NCBI RefSeq assembly: GCF_011170125.1
Contig: NZ_BLLN01000002.1
Span: 248,001-312,000, forward strand
DNA: 64,000 bases
Source: Streptomyces diastaticus subsp. diastaticus
Lineage (GTDB): Bacteria > Actinomycetota > Actinomycetes > Streptomycetales > Streptomycetaceae
Direction of reading: 5' to 3'
Shown in pieces: positions 1 through 8,493 of the stretch. The translations under genes were made by a program, and so were the position numbers. Position 1 is the first letter of the stretch. The number at the start of each line of letters is the position of its first letter. The notes under the pieces were generated by a model. It was not told the DNA's origin. It did not search any database and was given only the letters and a program-made list of their open reading frames with translations.

Positions 1-2
1 CC

Positions 3-683
3 TACCACGGCCACCGGCTGGGGCCCGTCGCCGCCGCCACCGCCGCCGTCGCCCGCTGCTCCACCGCCCCGCTCGCCCTCCACCTCGACCACGTCGAGTC
101 CTGGGAGCTGGTCGAGGCGGCCCCCGCCGAGGGGTTCGGCTCGGTCATGTACGACGCCTCGCGGCTGTCCGCCGAGGAGAACCTGCGCCGCACCGCCGAG
201 GCCGTACGGTTCGGCCACGCGCACGGCCTGTGGGTCGAGGCGGAGCTGGGCCGGATCGGCGGCAAGCCCGGCGAGCCACCGCTCGACGCGCACGCCCCCG
301 GAGTCCGCACCGACCCGGCCGAGGCGGCCGTGTACGTGAAGGAGACCGGGGTGGACGCCCTGGCGGTGGCCGTCGGCTCCTCGCACGCCATGGCGGAGCG
401 GACCGCCGCCCTCGACCACACCCTGGTCACCGCCCTCCGCCGCGCCGTACCGGTCCCCCTGGTGCTGCACGGCTCCAGCGGGGTGCCCGACGAGGAACTG
501 GCCCACGCGGTCCGCTCCGGCATGACGAAGATCAACATCGGGACGGCCCTCAACCAGGCGTTCACCGCCGCCCTCACCACCCACCTCACCGACCACCCGG
601 ACCCCCGCCCGTACCTCTCCCTGGCCCGGGCCGCCGTACGCGGCCGCGCCCACCACTTCCTGACGGTGCTGGCCGGGGCCTGA
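3..683 (+). CDS. Class II fructose-bisphosphate aldolase family protein (5' partial)
   Basis: The reading frame is open from the left edge and encodes 226 visible residues; the N-terminus lies outside the window. The visible part carries class II (zinc-dependent) ketose-bisphosphate aldolase signatures: HLDH near the left edge (metal/substrate region), YDAS followed by a conserved helix, the HGSSG phosphate-binding loop and KINIGT near the C-terminus. Such enzymes cleave or form fructose/tagatose bisphosphates in the cytosol. Which sugar is used cannot be told; family members close to GatY/AgaY/IolJ look alike. The convergent neighbour follows 17 bp later. Confidence 0.85.
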   Translation, partial: YHGHRLGPVAAATAAVARCSTAPLALHLDHVESWELVEAAPAEGFGSVMYDASRLSAEENLRRTAEAVRFGHAHGLWVEAELGRIGGKPGEPPLDAHAPGVRTDPAEAAVYVKETGVDALAVAVGSSHAMAERTAALDHTLVTALRRAVPVPLVLHGSSGVPDEELAHAVRSGMTKINIGTALNQAFTAALTTHLTDHPDPRPYLSLARAAVRGRAHHFLTVLAGA

Positions 684-700
684 GACGGGGCCGCCCGTCC

Positions 701-1252
701 TCAGTCGTCGTCCCAGCGCTTGCGGACGAAGGCGGCCGTCCCGGTCACCAGGGTGTTCGCCGGAACGTCCTTGGTGACCACGCTCCCGGCACCGACCACG
801 GCGCCGCGGCCGATCGTGACGCCGGGCAGGACGGTGACCGCCGCACCGAGCCACGCGCCCGCCTCGATCGTGATGGGCGCCCGCGTGATGTACGCCCGCC
901 GGTCGGCGACGGGGAGCGGGTGGTCGGAGGAGATGAGGTTGGTCTTCGGGCCGATCAGCACGCCCTCGCCCAGCCGGATGCCGCCCTGGTCGTAGAAGGT
1001 GCACTCCTGGTTGACGAAGACGTGCTCCGCGAAGTCGATGCGCAGCCCGAAGTCCGTGTGGAAGGGAGGGTGGACGGTGACGGAGGCGGGCAGTGGCCCG
1101 CCGACGATCTCGGCCAGCAGCGCCGCCCGCCCGGCCTCGTCGTCGAAGGGGAGCACGTTGAGCCGCGAGGTCAGCGCGGTCACGTGCGCGATCCGCTCGG
1201 CCACCCGCGCGAACTCGGGCGTACGGACGTGGAGACGGTCAGGAGCAGACAC
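701..1252 (-). CDS. Sugar O-acetyltransferase (hexapeptide repeat, maltose/galactoside acetyltransferase type)
   Basis: 183 residues with a left-handed beta-helix acyltransferase pattern: hexapeptide turns from about residue 90 on (IGPKTNL, ITIEAGAWLGAAVTVLPG, IGRGAVVGAGSVVTKD) and the catalytic-type histidine in SSDHP. Family members acetylate hydroxyls of sugars from acetyl-CoA. I chose the GTG at 1252 because GAGGA sits six bases before it; an in-frame GTG at 1264 has no such site. Divergently placed from the LysR gene, which may control it. The true substrate is unknown. Confidence 0.85.
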   Translation of the reverse strand: MSAPDRLHVRTPEFARVAERIAHVTALTSRLNVLPFDDEAGRAALLAEIVGGPLPASVTVHPPFHTDFGLRIDFAEHVFVNQECTFYDQGGIRLGEGVLIGPKTNLISSDHPLPVADRRAYITRAPITIEAGAWLGAAVTVLPGVTIGRGAVVGAGSVVTKDVPANTLVTGTAAFVRKRWDDD

Positions 1253-1413
1253 AGGGTTCCTCACGGAAGGGGCGGGGCCGGGGGCCGGACGGTCGGGCAG
1301 CGAAGGCCGCCCGAGGAGGCGGATGATCCACCATCAGTTGCCTCGCCGGAACGACCCATCCATCCAACGGCCGCCCGCGCCAAGGATCAAACAACGCACC
1401 CCGCACCCACGAT

Positions 1414-1426
1414 CAACCAACGGTTG
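1414..1426. promoter_or_regulatory. Candidate LysR operator in divergent promoter region
   Basis: CAACC-AAC-GGTTG is a perfect 5-3-5 inverted repeat 20 bp upstream of the LysR start, in the 194-bp space shared with the acetyltransferase. LysR proteins commonly bind short inverted repeats in such spaces. Assignment is by position only. Confidence 0.35.
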
Positions 1427-1446
1427 TCCGACGTACGCTGGTCGGC

Positions 1447-2364
1447 ATGGATCTCACCGCCGTACGCACCTTCGTCGCCGTCGCGGAGGCCGGGCAGTTC
1501 CAGGAAGCCGCGGTCGACCTCGCGATCACGCCCCAGGCGGTGTCCAAGCGCGTGGCCGCCCTGGAACGGGAGCTGGGCGTCCGCCTCTTCGACCGGGACG
1601 CGCGCGGAGCGCGGCTCTCCCTCGACGGACAGGCGTTCCTGCCGCACGCCCGCGCGCTGCTCCGGGCCGCCGAGCGGGCCGCCGCCTCGGTGCGGCCGGG
1701 CAGCAGGGCGCTGCGCGTCGACGTGATCGGGCGGCAGCTCTCGCTGGCGGGCCTGCTGCGGGGCTTCCACCGGGCCCATCCCGACACGGAGTTGGACGTC
1801 GTCACGCTCTTCGACTCCGGCACGGCCGTGGCGGCGGTCCGGGACGGCTCCGTCGACGCGACGTTCCGCGCCATGACCGTGCCGGGCCACCGGCTGCCCG
1901 CCGGGGTCACGGCCACCCCGGTCTTCGACGAACCGCTCCACCTGTTCACCGGGCCGGGCCACCCGTACGCCGACGCCCCCTCGATCACCCCGGCCCAGCT
2001 CGCGGGCCACCGGATCTGGATGCCCGGGAACGCGCCCGGCACCGAGTGGACCGCCTACTACGAGGCGCTGGCGGACGCCTTCGGTCTGGTCGTCGACACG
2101 GTCGGCCCGGACTTCGGCATCGAGCCGCTGCTCGACACCATCGCCGCCTCCACCACCCTGGCCACCTTCGTCAGCGAACAGACCCCGCTCGTCTGGCCCG
2201 CCGGCCACGACCTGCGCCGCATCCCCCTCGTCGACCCGACGCCGGTCTACCCGCACGCCCTGATCCGGCGCGCCGACAACCCCCATCCCTCCTTGGCCGC
2301 CCTCCACCGCCACCTCACGGCCGCCTACCCCGGCCGGCCCCGAGGCGGCGTCTGGACGCCGTGA
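1447..2364 (+). CDS. LysR-family transcriptional regulator
   Basis: 305 residues with the canonical N-terminal LysR winged helix (residues 1-60: MDLTAVRTFVAVAEAGQF, then AITPQAVSKRVAALERELG) and a periplasmic-binding-protein-like effector domain from about residue 88 to 290. These proteins bind promoter DNA as tetramers and respond to a small ligand. It is transcribed away from the sugar acetyltransferase, so that gene and itself are the likely targets. A strong hairpin follows the stop codon. The effector is unknown. Confidence 0.92.
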   Translation: MDLTAVRTFVAVAEAGQFQEAAVDLAITPQAVSKRVAALERELGVRLFDRDARGARLSLDGQAFLPHARALLRAAERAAASVRPGSRALRVDVIGRQLSLAGLLRGFHRAHPDTELDVVTLFDSGTAVAAVRDGSVDATFRAMTVPGHRLPAGVTATPVFDEPLHLFTGPGHPYADAPSITPAQLAGHRIWMPGNAPGTEWTAYYEALADAFGLVVDTVGPDFGIEPLLDTIAASTTLATFVSEQTPLVWPAGHDLRRIPLVDPTPVYPHALIRRADNPHPSLAALHRHLTAAYPGRPRGGVWTP

Positions 2365-2380
2365 GGACCCGCCGGAGAAA

Positions 2381-2418
2381 CGGCCGGGGCGCCCCCTCGT
2401 GAGGGGGCGCCCCGGCCG
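2381..2418. terminator. Perfect hairpin between convergent genes
   Basis: Two 18-base perfectly complementary arms (CGGCCGGGGCGCCCCCTC and its complement) separated by GT. It lies between the LysR stop and the convergent membrane-protein stop, so it can serve both directions. There is no T-run. Confidence 0.8.
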
Positions 2419-2447
2419 TACGCCTCGGTGGCGGAGTCACGCGGGGC

Positions 2448-3416
2448 TCAGCCCTGCGTGCCCTCCTTCAGCCACAACTGGTCGATGTTGGCGTCGCACT
2501 CGTTGCCCTCCTCGCAGGAGAGGGTGATGGTGTTGGTGCCCTTGGTGAGGTTGACCACGGCCCAGGTGTTGACCCACTTGTCGGTCCACTCGCCCTCTTC
2601 GACCTTGGCGAAGTTGTCCATGTTGAGCGGGCGCTCCTGGGCCTTGCCGTTGACGAAGATGGTGGCGTCGGCCGCCTTGCCGGGGACGCCGTAGGAGACG
2701 CGGAGGCTGTAGCCGGCGTCCTCGGGGATGCCGTTGACCGTCCAGGTCAGCTTGGCGCCGACCTTGTTGAAGCCGGCGACGTACGTACCGGCCTCGGCGC
2801 CCTGGATGTCGGAGGCGGTGACGGTGCCGCCCTCCAGCTTGAGGGCCTTGGCGTCGGTCTTCGGGAGGTCGACGGGCTTCTCCTCCTCGTCCTCCCGCGG
2901 CTCCTCCGGCTGGTCCTTCTCGCCCTCGCCGCCTCCGGCGTCGGCGGTCGGCGCGGTGTCCTGGCCGGCCTCGTCGCCCTTGTCGTCGCCGCCGGAGGAC
3001 ATCATGACGGCGATCACCACGACCACCGCGACGACCACCGCTATGGCACCTATCAACAGCATCCGCGTGTTCGGGCCGCCCGGACCCGAGCCGCGCCCGT
3101 GGCCGCCTCCGGGCGCCACCGGCGGCGGCGCACCGTGCTGCTGCGGCGGCACGCCCTGCGGCGCCTGCCCGTAGGGCTGCTGCTGGGGCGGGTAGCCGTA
3201 CCCGCCCTGGGCCTGCTGGCCGCCGTAGCGCCGCTCACCGACGGCACGCACCTGGTTGTACGAGGAGCGGGGGCCGGGGTAGCCGTAGCCGCCGCCCCCG
3301 CCGGGCGGGGTGGCACCGGCGGCCTGCCCGTCGGCGTACAGGTAGCCGAAAGGGTCGTCGCCCTCGGGCGTGCCGTTGTCGCCAGAGGCGCCGTTGTTGC
3401 CAGGGCCGGGTGTCAT
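2448..3416 (-). CDS. Single-pass membrane protein with C-terminal CBM-like domain
   Basis: 322 residues from the ATG at 3416, preceded by GAGGAG. Residues 1-115 are a Gly/Pro/Gln-rich cytoplasmic tail, one hydrophobic segment spans about 119-139, an acidic Glu/Asp-rich linker follows (about 145-180), and the last ~130 residues resemble a CBM35/CBM6-type beta-sandwich (NMDNF..., NTWAVVNLTKGTNTITLS, SCEEGNECDANIDQLWL). An outside carbohydrate-binding domain tethered to the membrane is the natural reading; two cysteines in the last strands could pair. Function unknown. It precedes nothing on the same strand closely, and a shared terminator lies at its 3' end. Confidence 0.8.
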   Translation of the reverse strand: MTPGPGNNGASGDNGTPEGDDPFGYLYADGQAAGATPPGGGGGYGYPGPRSSYNQVRAVGERRYGGQQAQGGYGYPPQQQPYGQAPQGVPPQQHGAPPPVAPGGGHGRGSGPGGPNTRMLLIGAIAVVVAVVVVIAVMMSSGGDDKGDEAGQDTAPTADAGGGEGEKDQPEEPREDEEEKPVDLPKTDAKALKLEGGTVTASDIQGAEAGTYVAGFNKVGAKLTWTVNGIPEDAGYSLRVSYGVPGKAADATIFVNGKAQERPLNMDNFAKVEEGEWTDKWVNTWAVVNLTKGTNTITLSCEEGNECDANIDQLWLKEGTQG

Positions 3417-3626
3417 CCCGTGGTCACTCCTCAAACACGTACCGGAATCGCAGGGTCATCGACTCGGCGAGCCTACCCGCTCGATCTGACGGGAAGGGGT
3501 GATGTGCCCCTCCCCGAGGTTTCAACCCGCCTTCTTTTGTGCGCCCGCCGCTCGCCGGGGCGCCACAGGGCGGTGTCGAGCGCGCCGGGCCGCCCTCGGC
3601 CCGGCCGGCGGGCGGCGTCCGGAGCC

Positions 3627-5363
3627 CTACCCCGCCCGCCGCTGCTGCTTGGAGCGGGAACGTTTCTCGATGTACATGCGCTGGTCGGCGGATTGCAGGA
3701 CTTCCTCCACGGACATGCCGCAGTGGGCCCAGCCGATGCCGAAGCTGGCGCCGACGCGGACGGCGCGGCCGTCGACGCGGATGGGCGGGATGATCGCGTT
3801 GCGCAGGCGGACGGCGAGGTCCTGGGCGTCGGCCTGGCAGAGGCCGTCGGCGAGGACGACGAACTCGTCGCCGCCGAGCCGGGCCACGGTGTCGCCGTCC
3901 CGGACGCCGTTGGTGAGGCGGCGGGCGACCTCGATGAGGACGGCGTCGCCGGTGTGGTGGCCGAACCGGTCGTTGATCGACTTGAAGCCGTCGAGGTCGC
4001 AGAAGAGCACGGCCAGACCCTTGGCGCTCTCGCTCTCCTGGTCGCCGTCCTCGTCGGGGGCGACGGTGTGCACATGGTGCTCGTACGGGGCGACGCCGAA
4101 GCCCGCGCCGGTCGGGCCCGCGCTCTGGCGGGCGCCGCCGGGACCGAGGCCGAGGTCGAGGCCGAAGTCGTGGGCGTCCTGGTCGTACGCGTCGCCCTTG
4201 TCTGCCGCGCCCGGGAACATGCCGGGCGCGGGTCCGCCGTAGGCGGCGTCGAGGGTGTCGACGGCGCTGGGGCGGCCGGCGTGCGGCCGGGTGCAGAGGC
4301 GGGCGGAGAGCCGGGCGCGCAGCTCGGCGCTGTTGGGCAGGCCGGTGAGGGCGTCGTGGCTGGCGCGGTGGGCGAGTTGCATCTCGTGGCGCTTGCGCTC
4401 GGTGATGTCCTCGACGTGGGTGAGGAGCAGCCGGGGCCCGTCGGTGGCGTCGGCGACGACGGAGTTGCGCAGGCTCACCCAGAGGTAGGCGCCCTCGTTG
4501 GTGGAGAGGCGGACCTCGGTGCGGCCGCCCTCGGCGCTGGTGCGCAGCAGGGTGCCGATGTCCTCGGGATGGGCGAGGTCGGAGAAGGTGTAGCGGCGCA
4601 GGGTGTTGGCGCGACGGCCGAGCAGCCGGCACAGGGCGTCGTTGGCGCGCAGGATGCGGCCGTGCTGGTCGCCGCCCATCTCGGCGATGGCCATGCCGCT
4701 GGGGGCGAACTCGAACGCCTGCCGGAAGCTCTCCTCGCTGGCACGCAGTGCCTGCTGTTCGCGCTCCAGGCGGACCAGGGCGCGCTGCATGTTGGCGCGG
4801 AGCCGGGCGTTGGATATCGCTATCGCGGCCTGGAAGGCGTACATCTGGAACGCCTCCTGACCCCAGGGGCCGGGGAGGCGGCCGTTGCGGGGCCGGTCGA
4901 CGGAGATGACGCCGAGGAGTTCGTCGCCGCCGGTCGCGTGGAGCGGGGCGAAGAGGCGGTCGCCGGGGTGCCACTCGTCCTCGAAGCGGGGGGCGGGGGC
5001 CGGGGTGTACCAGCCGGGGACGCCGTCCTCGTCCAGCGCCCACGCCTCGGTGTGCGAGATGAAGCGCAGGTCGCCCCAGTGTTCGGCGATGGACAGGCGG
5101 TGCTCCCAGGCGTGCCGGGGGCCGACCTGGCCGGCGAGGAGGGCCTCGGCGGAGGAGTTTCCCGCGACGGCGGCGACCACGAGGTCCCCGTCGGCCTGGA
5201 CGAGGTTGACCGCGCAGATCTCGTACCCGAGTCCGGTGACCGCGCCGTCGGCGACGGTCTGGAGGGTGTCCGCCAGGCTGCGGGCGGTGTTCAGGTCCGC
5301 GACGACCTGGTGGAGCTGCCGCAGGGTCGCAAGGCGGACGTAGGGCTCCGACTCGGTCTCCAT
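3627..5363 (-). CDS. cdgB: Diguanylate cyclase, GAF-PAS-GGDEF (CdgB-like)
   Basis: 578 residues. A GAF domain covers about 15-205, a PAS/PAC pair about 225-345, and a GGDEF domain about 350-570. The GGDEF motif is intact at 497 and an RxxD inhibitory site (RDGD, 488-491) lies exactly five residues upstream, so both c-di-GMP synthesis from two GTP and product inhibition are predicted. An ~88-residue low-complexity segment (rich in Gly, Asp, Pro, Ala) splits the GGDEF domain between its first helix (HDALTGLPN) and the FCDLDGF strand. Start chosen at ATG 5363 with GGGGAGAG upstream. Domain order and neighbourhood match S. coelicolor CdgB, a BldD target controlling development; symbol by that resemblance. 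Upstream BldD- and Crp-like sites support regulation. Confidence 0.88.
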   Translation of the reverse strand: METESEPYVRLATLRQLHQVVADLNTARSLADTLQTVADGAVTGLGYEICAVNLVQADGDLVVAAVAGNSSAEALLAGQVGPRHAWEHRLSIAEHWGDLRFISHTEAWALDEDGVPGWYTPAPAPRFEDEWHPGDRLFAPLHATGGDELLGVISVDRPRNGRLPGPWGQEAFQMYAFQAAIAISNARLRANMQRALVRLEREQQALRASEESFRQAFEFAPSGMAIAEMGGDQHGRILRANDALCRLLGRRANTLRRYTFSDLAHPEDIGTLLRTSAEGGRTEVRLSTNEGAYLWVSLRNSVVADATDGPRLLLTHVEDITERKRHEMQLAHRASHDALTGLPNSAELRARLSARLCTRPHAGRPSAVDTLDAAYGGPAPGMFPGAADKGDAYDQDAHDFGLDLGLGPGGARQSAGPTGAGFGVAPYEHHVHTVAPDEDGDQESESAKGLAVLFCDLDGFKSINDRFGHHTGDAVLIEVARRLTNGVRDGDTVARLGGDEFVVLADGLCQADAQDLAVRLRNAIIPPIRVDGRAVRVGASFGIGWAHCGMSVEEVLQSADQRMYIEKRSRSKQQRRAG

Positions 5364-5466
5364 GCGCTCTCTCCCCGAGACCTCGACAGCAACTCCAGGA
5401 TGGGCAGCGTCCCTCAGTGTCACGTCATCCGTTCCCGGCCACTGAATCACAGCGAGCTGTTCACTC

Positions 5467-5481
5467 GGTACACAGGGTCAA
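5467..5481. promoter_or_regulatory. Candidate BldD box upstream of cdgB
   Basis: GGTACACAGGGTCAA matches the published BldD consensus NTNACNC(A/T)GNGTNAN at every fixed position except the first T. It lies about 105 bp upstream of the cdgB start. In S. coelicolor cdgB is a known BldD target, so position and sequence agree. Not experimentally shown here. Confidence 0.55.
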
Positions 5482-5495
5482 CAAAATGTTCGTTC

Positions 5496-5511
5496 TGTGA
5501 CTCAAGTCACA
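5496..5511. promoter_or_regulatory. Candidate Crp site
   Basis: TGTGACTCAAGTCACA has perfect seven-base arms around CA. It fits both the E. coli TGTGA-N6-TCACA consensus and the Streptomyces Crp motif GTG-N6-GNCAC exactly. It lies 133 bp before cdgB and 322 bp before the flavin reductase gene. Confidence 0.6.
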
Positions 5512-5770
5512 AGATCTACGGGTGACTTCGACGCCTTGCGGCATATTCACCCGGAGTTGCCCAGGACCTGCCCGAACCCGGGCGGAACACGCATCCCACC
5601 CGGTCCCGGAAGGCGACCTTCCGCTCACACCCTGCCACTTCGCGGCATCCGCCGGTCGACAACAGCCTGATTTCAGCCAACACCGCCTCCCGCGCACCCC
5701 CGGAACAGATGATTCCGGGAGTGCGGCGACCCCGCGCGGACGACGGCGGGACCCACGGCGGAGGTCGGAC

Positions 5771-5788
5771 CGGGGACCTAGGTCCCCG
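5771..5788. promoter_or_regulatory. 18-bp perfect palindrome before flavin reductase gene
   Basis: CGGGGACCTAGGTCCCCG is a fully self-complementary 18-mer ending 44 bp before the flavin-reductase start. Its place in the promoter suggests an operator for an unknown dimeric repressor. Confidence 0.4.
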
Positions 5789-5832
5789 CTGGTTCCCGCG
5801 GCCGATGTGACCCTCCGGGAGCGAGGACTAAC

Positions 5833-6426
5833 GTGACGAGGGTGTTCACGACCAGCGCCGCCTCCGGCTCCCCCGCGCCCGCCGCCCCCGCCGCCCCGTC
5901 CGGGCCGGGGCATGCTGAAGGGGTGAGCAACGAAGAGTTCCGCGCCGCCATGTCCCGGCTGGCCGCCGGTGTGGTGCTGGTGACCGCGCACGACCCCGAG
6001 GACGGCCCGCGCGGCGAGGACGCCGGGATGACCGCCACCGCCTTCGTCTCCGTCTCGCTCGACCCGCCGCTGGTGATGGTGAGCGTGCGGACCGGCTCCC
6101 GGATGGACGACGTCCTCACCGACCAGCCCTTGTGGGCGGTCTCCCTCCTCGGCGAGGACCAGCGCGACATCGCGGGCCGGTTCGCCATGAGCGGCCGCCT
6201 CAGCGACAGCCTGCTCTTCGCCTCGCTGCCGCACACCCGGGGCGCGTACACCGGTGCCCCACTGGTCGAGGGCGGCCTCGGCGCCGTGGAATGCCGCACC
6301 GAGCAGCGCGTCCGGGCGGGCGACCACACCCTGCTGATCGGCCGCGTCCTGTCGGCCGCGCTGCCCTCCGCCGAGGGCGGGCCCCTCGTCTACTACCGGG
6401 GCCGCTACCGTCACCTCGGCCGATAA
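5833..6426 (+). CDS. Flavin reductase family protein (FMN-binding split barrel)
   Basis: 197 residues. After a low-complexity Ala/Pro head (about residues 8-28) comes the flavin-reductase-like fold: FRAAMSRLAAGVVLVTA, GMTATAFVSVSLDPPLVMVSV (FMN-binding strand-helix), and the C-terminal YYRGRY strand. Such proteins reduce FMN/FAD with NAD(P)H or use bound flavin in two-component monooxygenases. The GTG at 5833 has GAGG upstream; an in-frame GTG at 5923 preceded by GAAGGG would remove the low-complexity head and is a good alternative start. No partner oxygenase is adjacent. Confidence 0.85.
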   Translation: MTRVFTTSAASGSPAPAAPAAPSGPGHAEGVSNEEFRAAMSRLAAGVVLVTAHDPEDGPRGEDAGMTATAFVSVSLDPPLVMVSVRTGSRMDDVLTDQPLWAVSLLGEDQRDIAGRFAMSGRLSDSLLFASLPHTRGAYTGAPLVEGGLGAVECRTEQRVRAGDHTLLIGRVLSAALPSAEGGPLVYYRGRYRHLGR

Positions 6427-6490
6427 ACGCCCCGCACGCGTGCCTCGCGGGCCGCGTGGGTGTATCGGCGGCCCCCGGTGCTCCGGCGGC

Positions 6491-6967
6491 TCACCAGTCG
6501 CCGCCCCGCCCCCGGTTCCGCTTCACCTCGGAGCGCTGTTTCTTCTCGCGCAGCCTGCGCTCGTTGATCCCGCGCGGGACGCGGGTGGGGCGGCGCTGCT
6601 TGGGCGGCGGCGCGGTGGCCTCGCCGAGCAACGCGACCATCCGGTCCAGCGCGGTCTCCCGGTTGCGCCACTGCGAGCGGTGGCCGGAGGCCCGTACGAC
6701 GAGGACGCCGCCGGTCAGCCGGGACGCGAGCCGCTCCAGGGCCCGCTCCTTCCAGACCTCGGGCAGCGCCTGGGTGGCGGCCAGGTCGAAGCGCAGCTCC
6801 ACCTGGCTGTCGCTGGTGTTGACGTGCTGCCCGCCCGGGCCCGAGGAACGGGAGAAGCGCCAGGTCAGCTCGGAGTCGGGCAGGACGACCGAGCCCCGGA
6901 TGACGCGACCGCCGGCGGGGGCGGGCTTCGGGGCGCCGGGCTTTCGGTCGGCGGACATGTCACCCAT
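6491..6967 (-). CDS. arfB: Alternative ribosome-rescue factor / peptidyl-tRNA hydrolase ArfB
   Basis: 158 residues. The N-terminal release-factor-like domain carries the catalytic GGQ motif within RSSGPGGQHVNTSDSQVELR, and the C-terminal tail is rich in Lys/Arg (RRLREKKQRSEVKRNRGRG), as needed to enter the empty mRNA channel. ArfB (YaeJ/ICT1 type) hydrolyses peptidyl-tRNA on ribosomes stalled without a stop codon. Length fits the family. ATG codons at 6967 and 6958 are both possible starts; neither has a clear Shine-Dalgarno site. Confidence 0.92.
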   Translation of the reverse strand: MGDMSADRKPGAPKPAPAGGRVIRGSVVLPDSELTWRFSRSSGPGGQHVNTSDSQVELRFDLAATQALPEVWKERALERLASRLTGGVLVVRASGHRSQWRNRETALDRMVALLGEATAPPPKQRRPTRVPRGINERRLREKKQRSEVKRNRGRGGDW

Positions 6968-7146
6968 GGTCGCGCGTCCCGGGGGCGCGCGTCACATCGT
7001 TTTCGCGCCCGGTGGCCGACTTCACGCCTCCGGGCAAAGAAAGTAAAGAGAGATGGAACCCTGCGGGGTGGTTGTGGCGTTGCAAAGGGTGACGGCAGCT
7101 TCGTCCCGCGTACGAAGCCCGCGACACACGACGAAAGGGACATCCC

Positions 7147-7722
7147 ATGGCTGTAAGCCTGTCCAAGGGCGGCAACGTCTCCCTCACCAAGGAGGCTCCC
7201 GGCCTGACCGCCGTCACCGTCGGCCTCGGCTGGGACGTCCGCACCACCACCGGTACGGACTTCGACCTCGACGCCTCCGCCATCGCGGTCAACGCCCAGG
7301 GCAAGGTCTACTCCGACGGCCACTTCGTCTTCTTCAACAACAAGCAGACGCCGGACCAGACCATCGTCCACACCGGCGACAACCGCACCGGCGAGGGCGA
7401 CGGCGACGACGAGGCGATCAACGTCAACCTCGCCGGCCTCCCCGCCGACGTCGACAAGATCGTCTTCCCGGTCTCGATCTACGACGCGGAGTCCCGCTCG
7501 CAGAACTTCGGCCAGGTGCGCAACGCCTACATCCGCATCGTCAACCAGGCCGGCGGCACCGAGATCGCCCGCTACGACCTGAGTGAGGACGCCGCCACCG
7601 AGACCGCCATGGTCTTCGGCGAGCTCTACCGCAACGGCGCGGAGTGGAAGTTCCGCGCCGTCGGCCAGGGGTACGCCTCGGGCCTGGTCGGCATCGCCCA
7701 GGACTTCGGCGTCAACGTCTGA
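7147..7722 (+). CDS. TerD-family calcium-binding stress protein
   Basis: 191 residues with the complete TerD fold: [18 protein letters not shown] at the start, DFDLDASA, the acidic calcium loop [12 protein letters not shown], and [15 protein letters not shown] near the end. TerD proteins bind Ca2+ and occur in many copies in Streptomyces, where they affect development and stress responses rather than only tellurite resistance. GAAAGGG lies upstream of the ATG. It stands alone, without other ter genes, followed by a hairpin. Confidence 0.93.
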   Translation: MAVSLSKGGNVSLTKEAPGLTAVTVGLGWDVRTTTGTDFDLDASAIAVNAQGKVYSDGHFVFFNNKQTPDQTIVHTGDNRTGEGDGDDEAINVNLAGLPADVDKIVFPVSIYDAESRSQNFGQVRNAYIRIVNQAGGTEIARYDLSEDAATETAMVFGELYRNGAEWKFRAVGQGYASGLVGIAQDFGVNV

Positions 7723-7741
7723 CCGACGCCCCCCGTCCCGC

Positions 7742-7781
7742 GCCGCCCGGCCCCCCGTCCCACCCCGGAGGGCCGGGCGGC
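7742..7781. terminator. Hairpin after terD-like gene
   Basis: Perfect 12-base arms GCCGCCCGGCCC / GGGCCGGGCGGC, 20 bp after the stop codon of the TerD-family gene. No T-run follows, as usual for this GC content. Confidence 0.65.
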
Positions 7782-7923
7782 CGCGTGTCCGCCCCCGGCC
7801 CGAGCCCCCGCCGGACACCTCTCCGTACGGCCCACTCCAAGTGCCCGCCGCCGCACCCCGCCGCAGAATCGAAGCCCCGGCTCCGGCCGGACCGGGGCGG
7901 TGCGGACGAGGGAGTGAGCGCGC

Positions 7924-8493
7924 GTGGGCCCCATGTACGTCGACATCGTGACGCCGGACGACGCGGCGCTGCCCGGTGCCCTGCTCACCGAGATCACCGA
8001 GGTCTACGCCTCCGCGCAGGAGTTCCACGAACTGACCGGCGACTTCCCGGACGCCGGGAACATCCGCGTCCCGCAGGTCGCGGCCGCCCTCGCCGACGAA
8101 CTCTCCGTGCCCGGCAGCGTCGTCCACCTGGCACGGGTCCGGGGCGAACTGGTCGCGGTCGCCGTCACCCTCGACCACCACCCGGCCGACCCCGGCGACC
8201 CCGACGCGTGGATCGGCCTGCTCCTGGTGCACGGGGCGCGGCGTCGCGAGGGGCACGGCCGCGCCCTCGCCGGCCACCTGGCCGCCCGTTTCCGGGAGGC
8301 GGGCCGCACCGGGCTGCGGCTGGCCGTGCTGGACACCGACGCGCCCGCCCTCGCCTTCTGGGAGGCGCTCGGCTACACCCCGGTCGACCACCGCCCCGAC
8401 CTGCGGCGCGGCCGCCGGTGCGCGGTGCTGCGCAAGGACCTGGCGGAGACGGGGACGAGGCCCGAGGGCGCCGTCACGCGCGGTGAGGTGTGA
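7924..8493 (+). CDS. GNAT-family N-acetyltransferase
   Basis: 189 residues. The acetyl-CoA-binding core is visible at about 98-155: IGLLLVHGARRREGHGRALAGHL (the R/Q-x-x-G-x-G/A pyrophosphate loop as RREGHG) and a C-terminal LDTDAPALAFWEALGY, the typical GNAT end. The acceptor is unknown. GAGGGAG precedes the GTG at 7924; an ATG at 7933 is an alternative start. Its stop codon overlaps the start of the alcohol dehydrogenase stump (TGATG). Confidence 0.85.
   Translation: MGPMYVDIVTPDDAALPGALLTEITEVYASAQEFHELTGDFPDAGNIRVPQVAAALADELSVPGSVVHLARVRGELVAVAVTLDHHPADPGDPDAWIGLLLVHGARRREGHGRALAGHLAARFREAGRTGLRLAVLDTDAPALAFWEALGYTPVDHRPDLRRGRRCAVLRKDLAETGTRPEGAVTRGEV

Larger units (their letters stand above)
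5364..5832. other. Divergent intergenic regulatory region of cdgB and flavin reductase
   Basis: 469 bp with no credible gene. It is visibly less GC-rich than its surroundings around 5460-5520 and contains three separate palindromic or consensus-like sites, listed individually, plus the start sites of the two divergent genes. Confidence 0.7.

Noticed and set aside
3099..5525. An 808-codon plus-strand frame.
   Set aside because: Antisense to the diguanylate cyclase, whose GAF, PAS and GGDEF motifs are intact on the minus strand.
7147..7722. A tellurite-resistance operon.
   Set aside because: Only one terD-type gene is present and no terA/B/C/Z neighbours; a general stress protein is the fair call.
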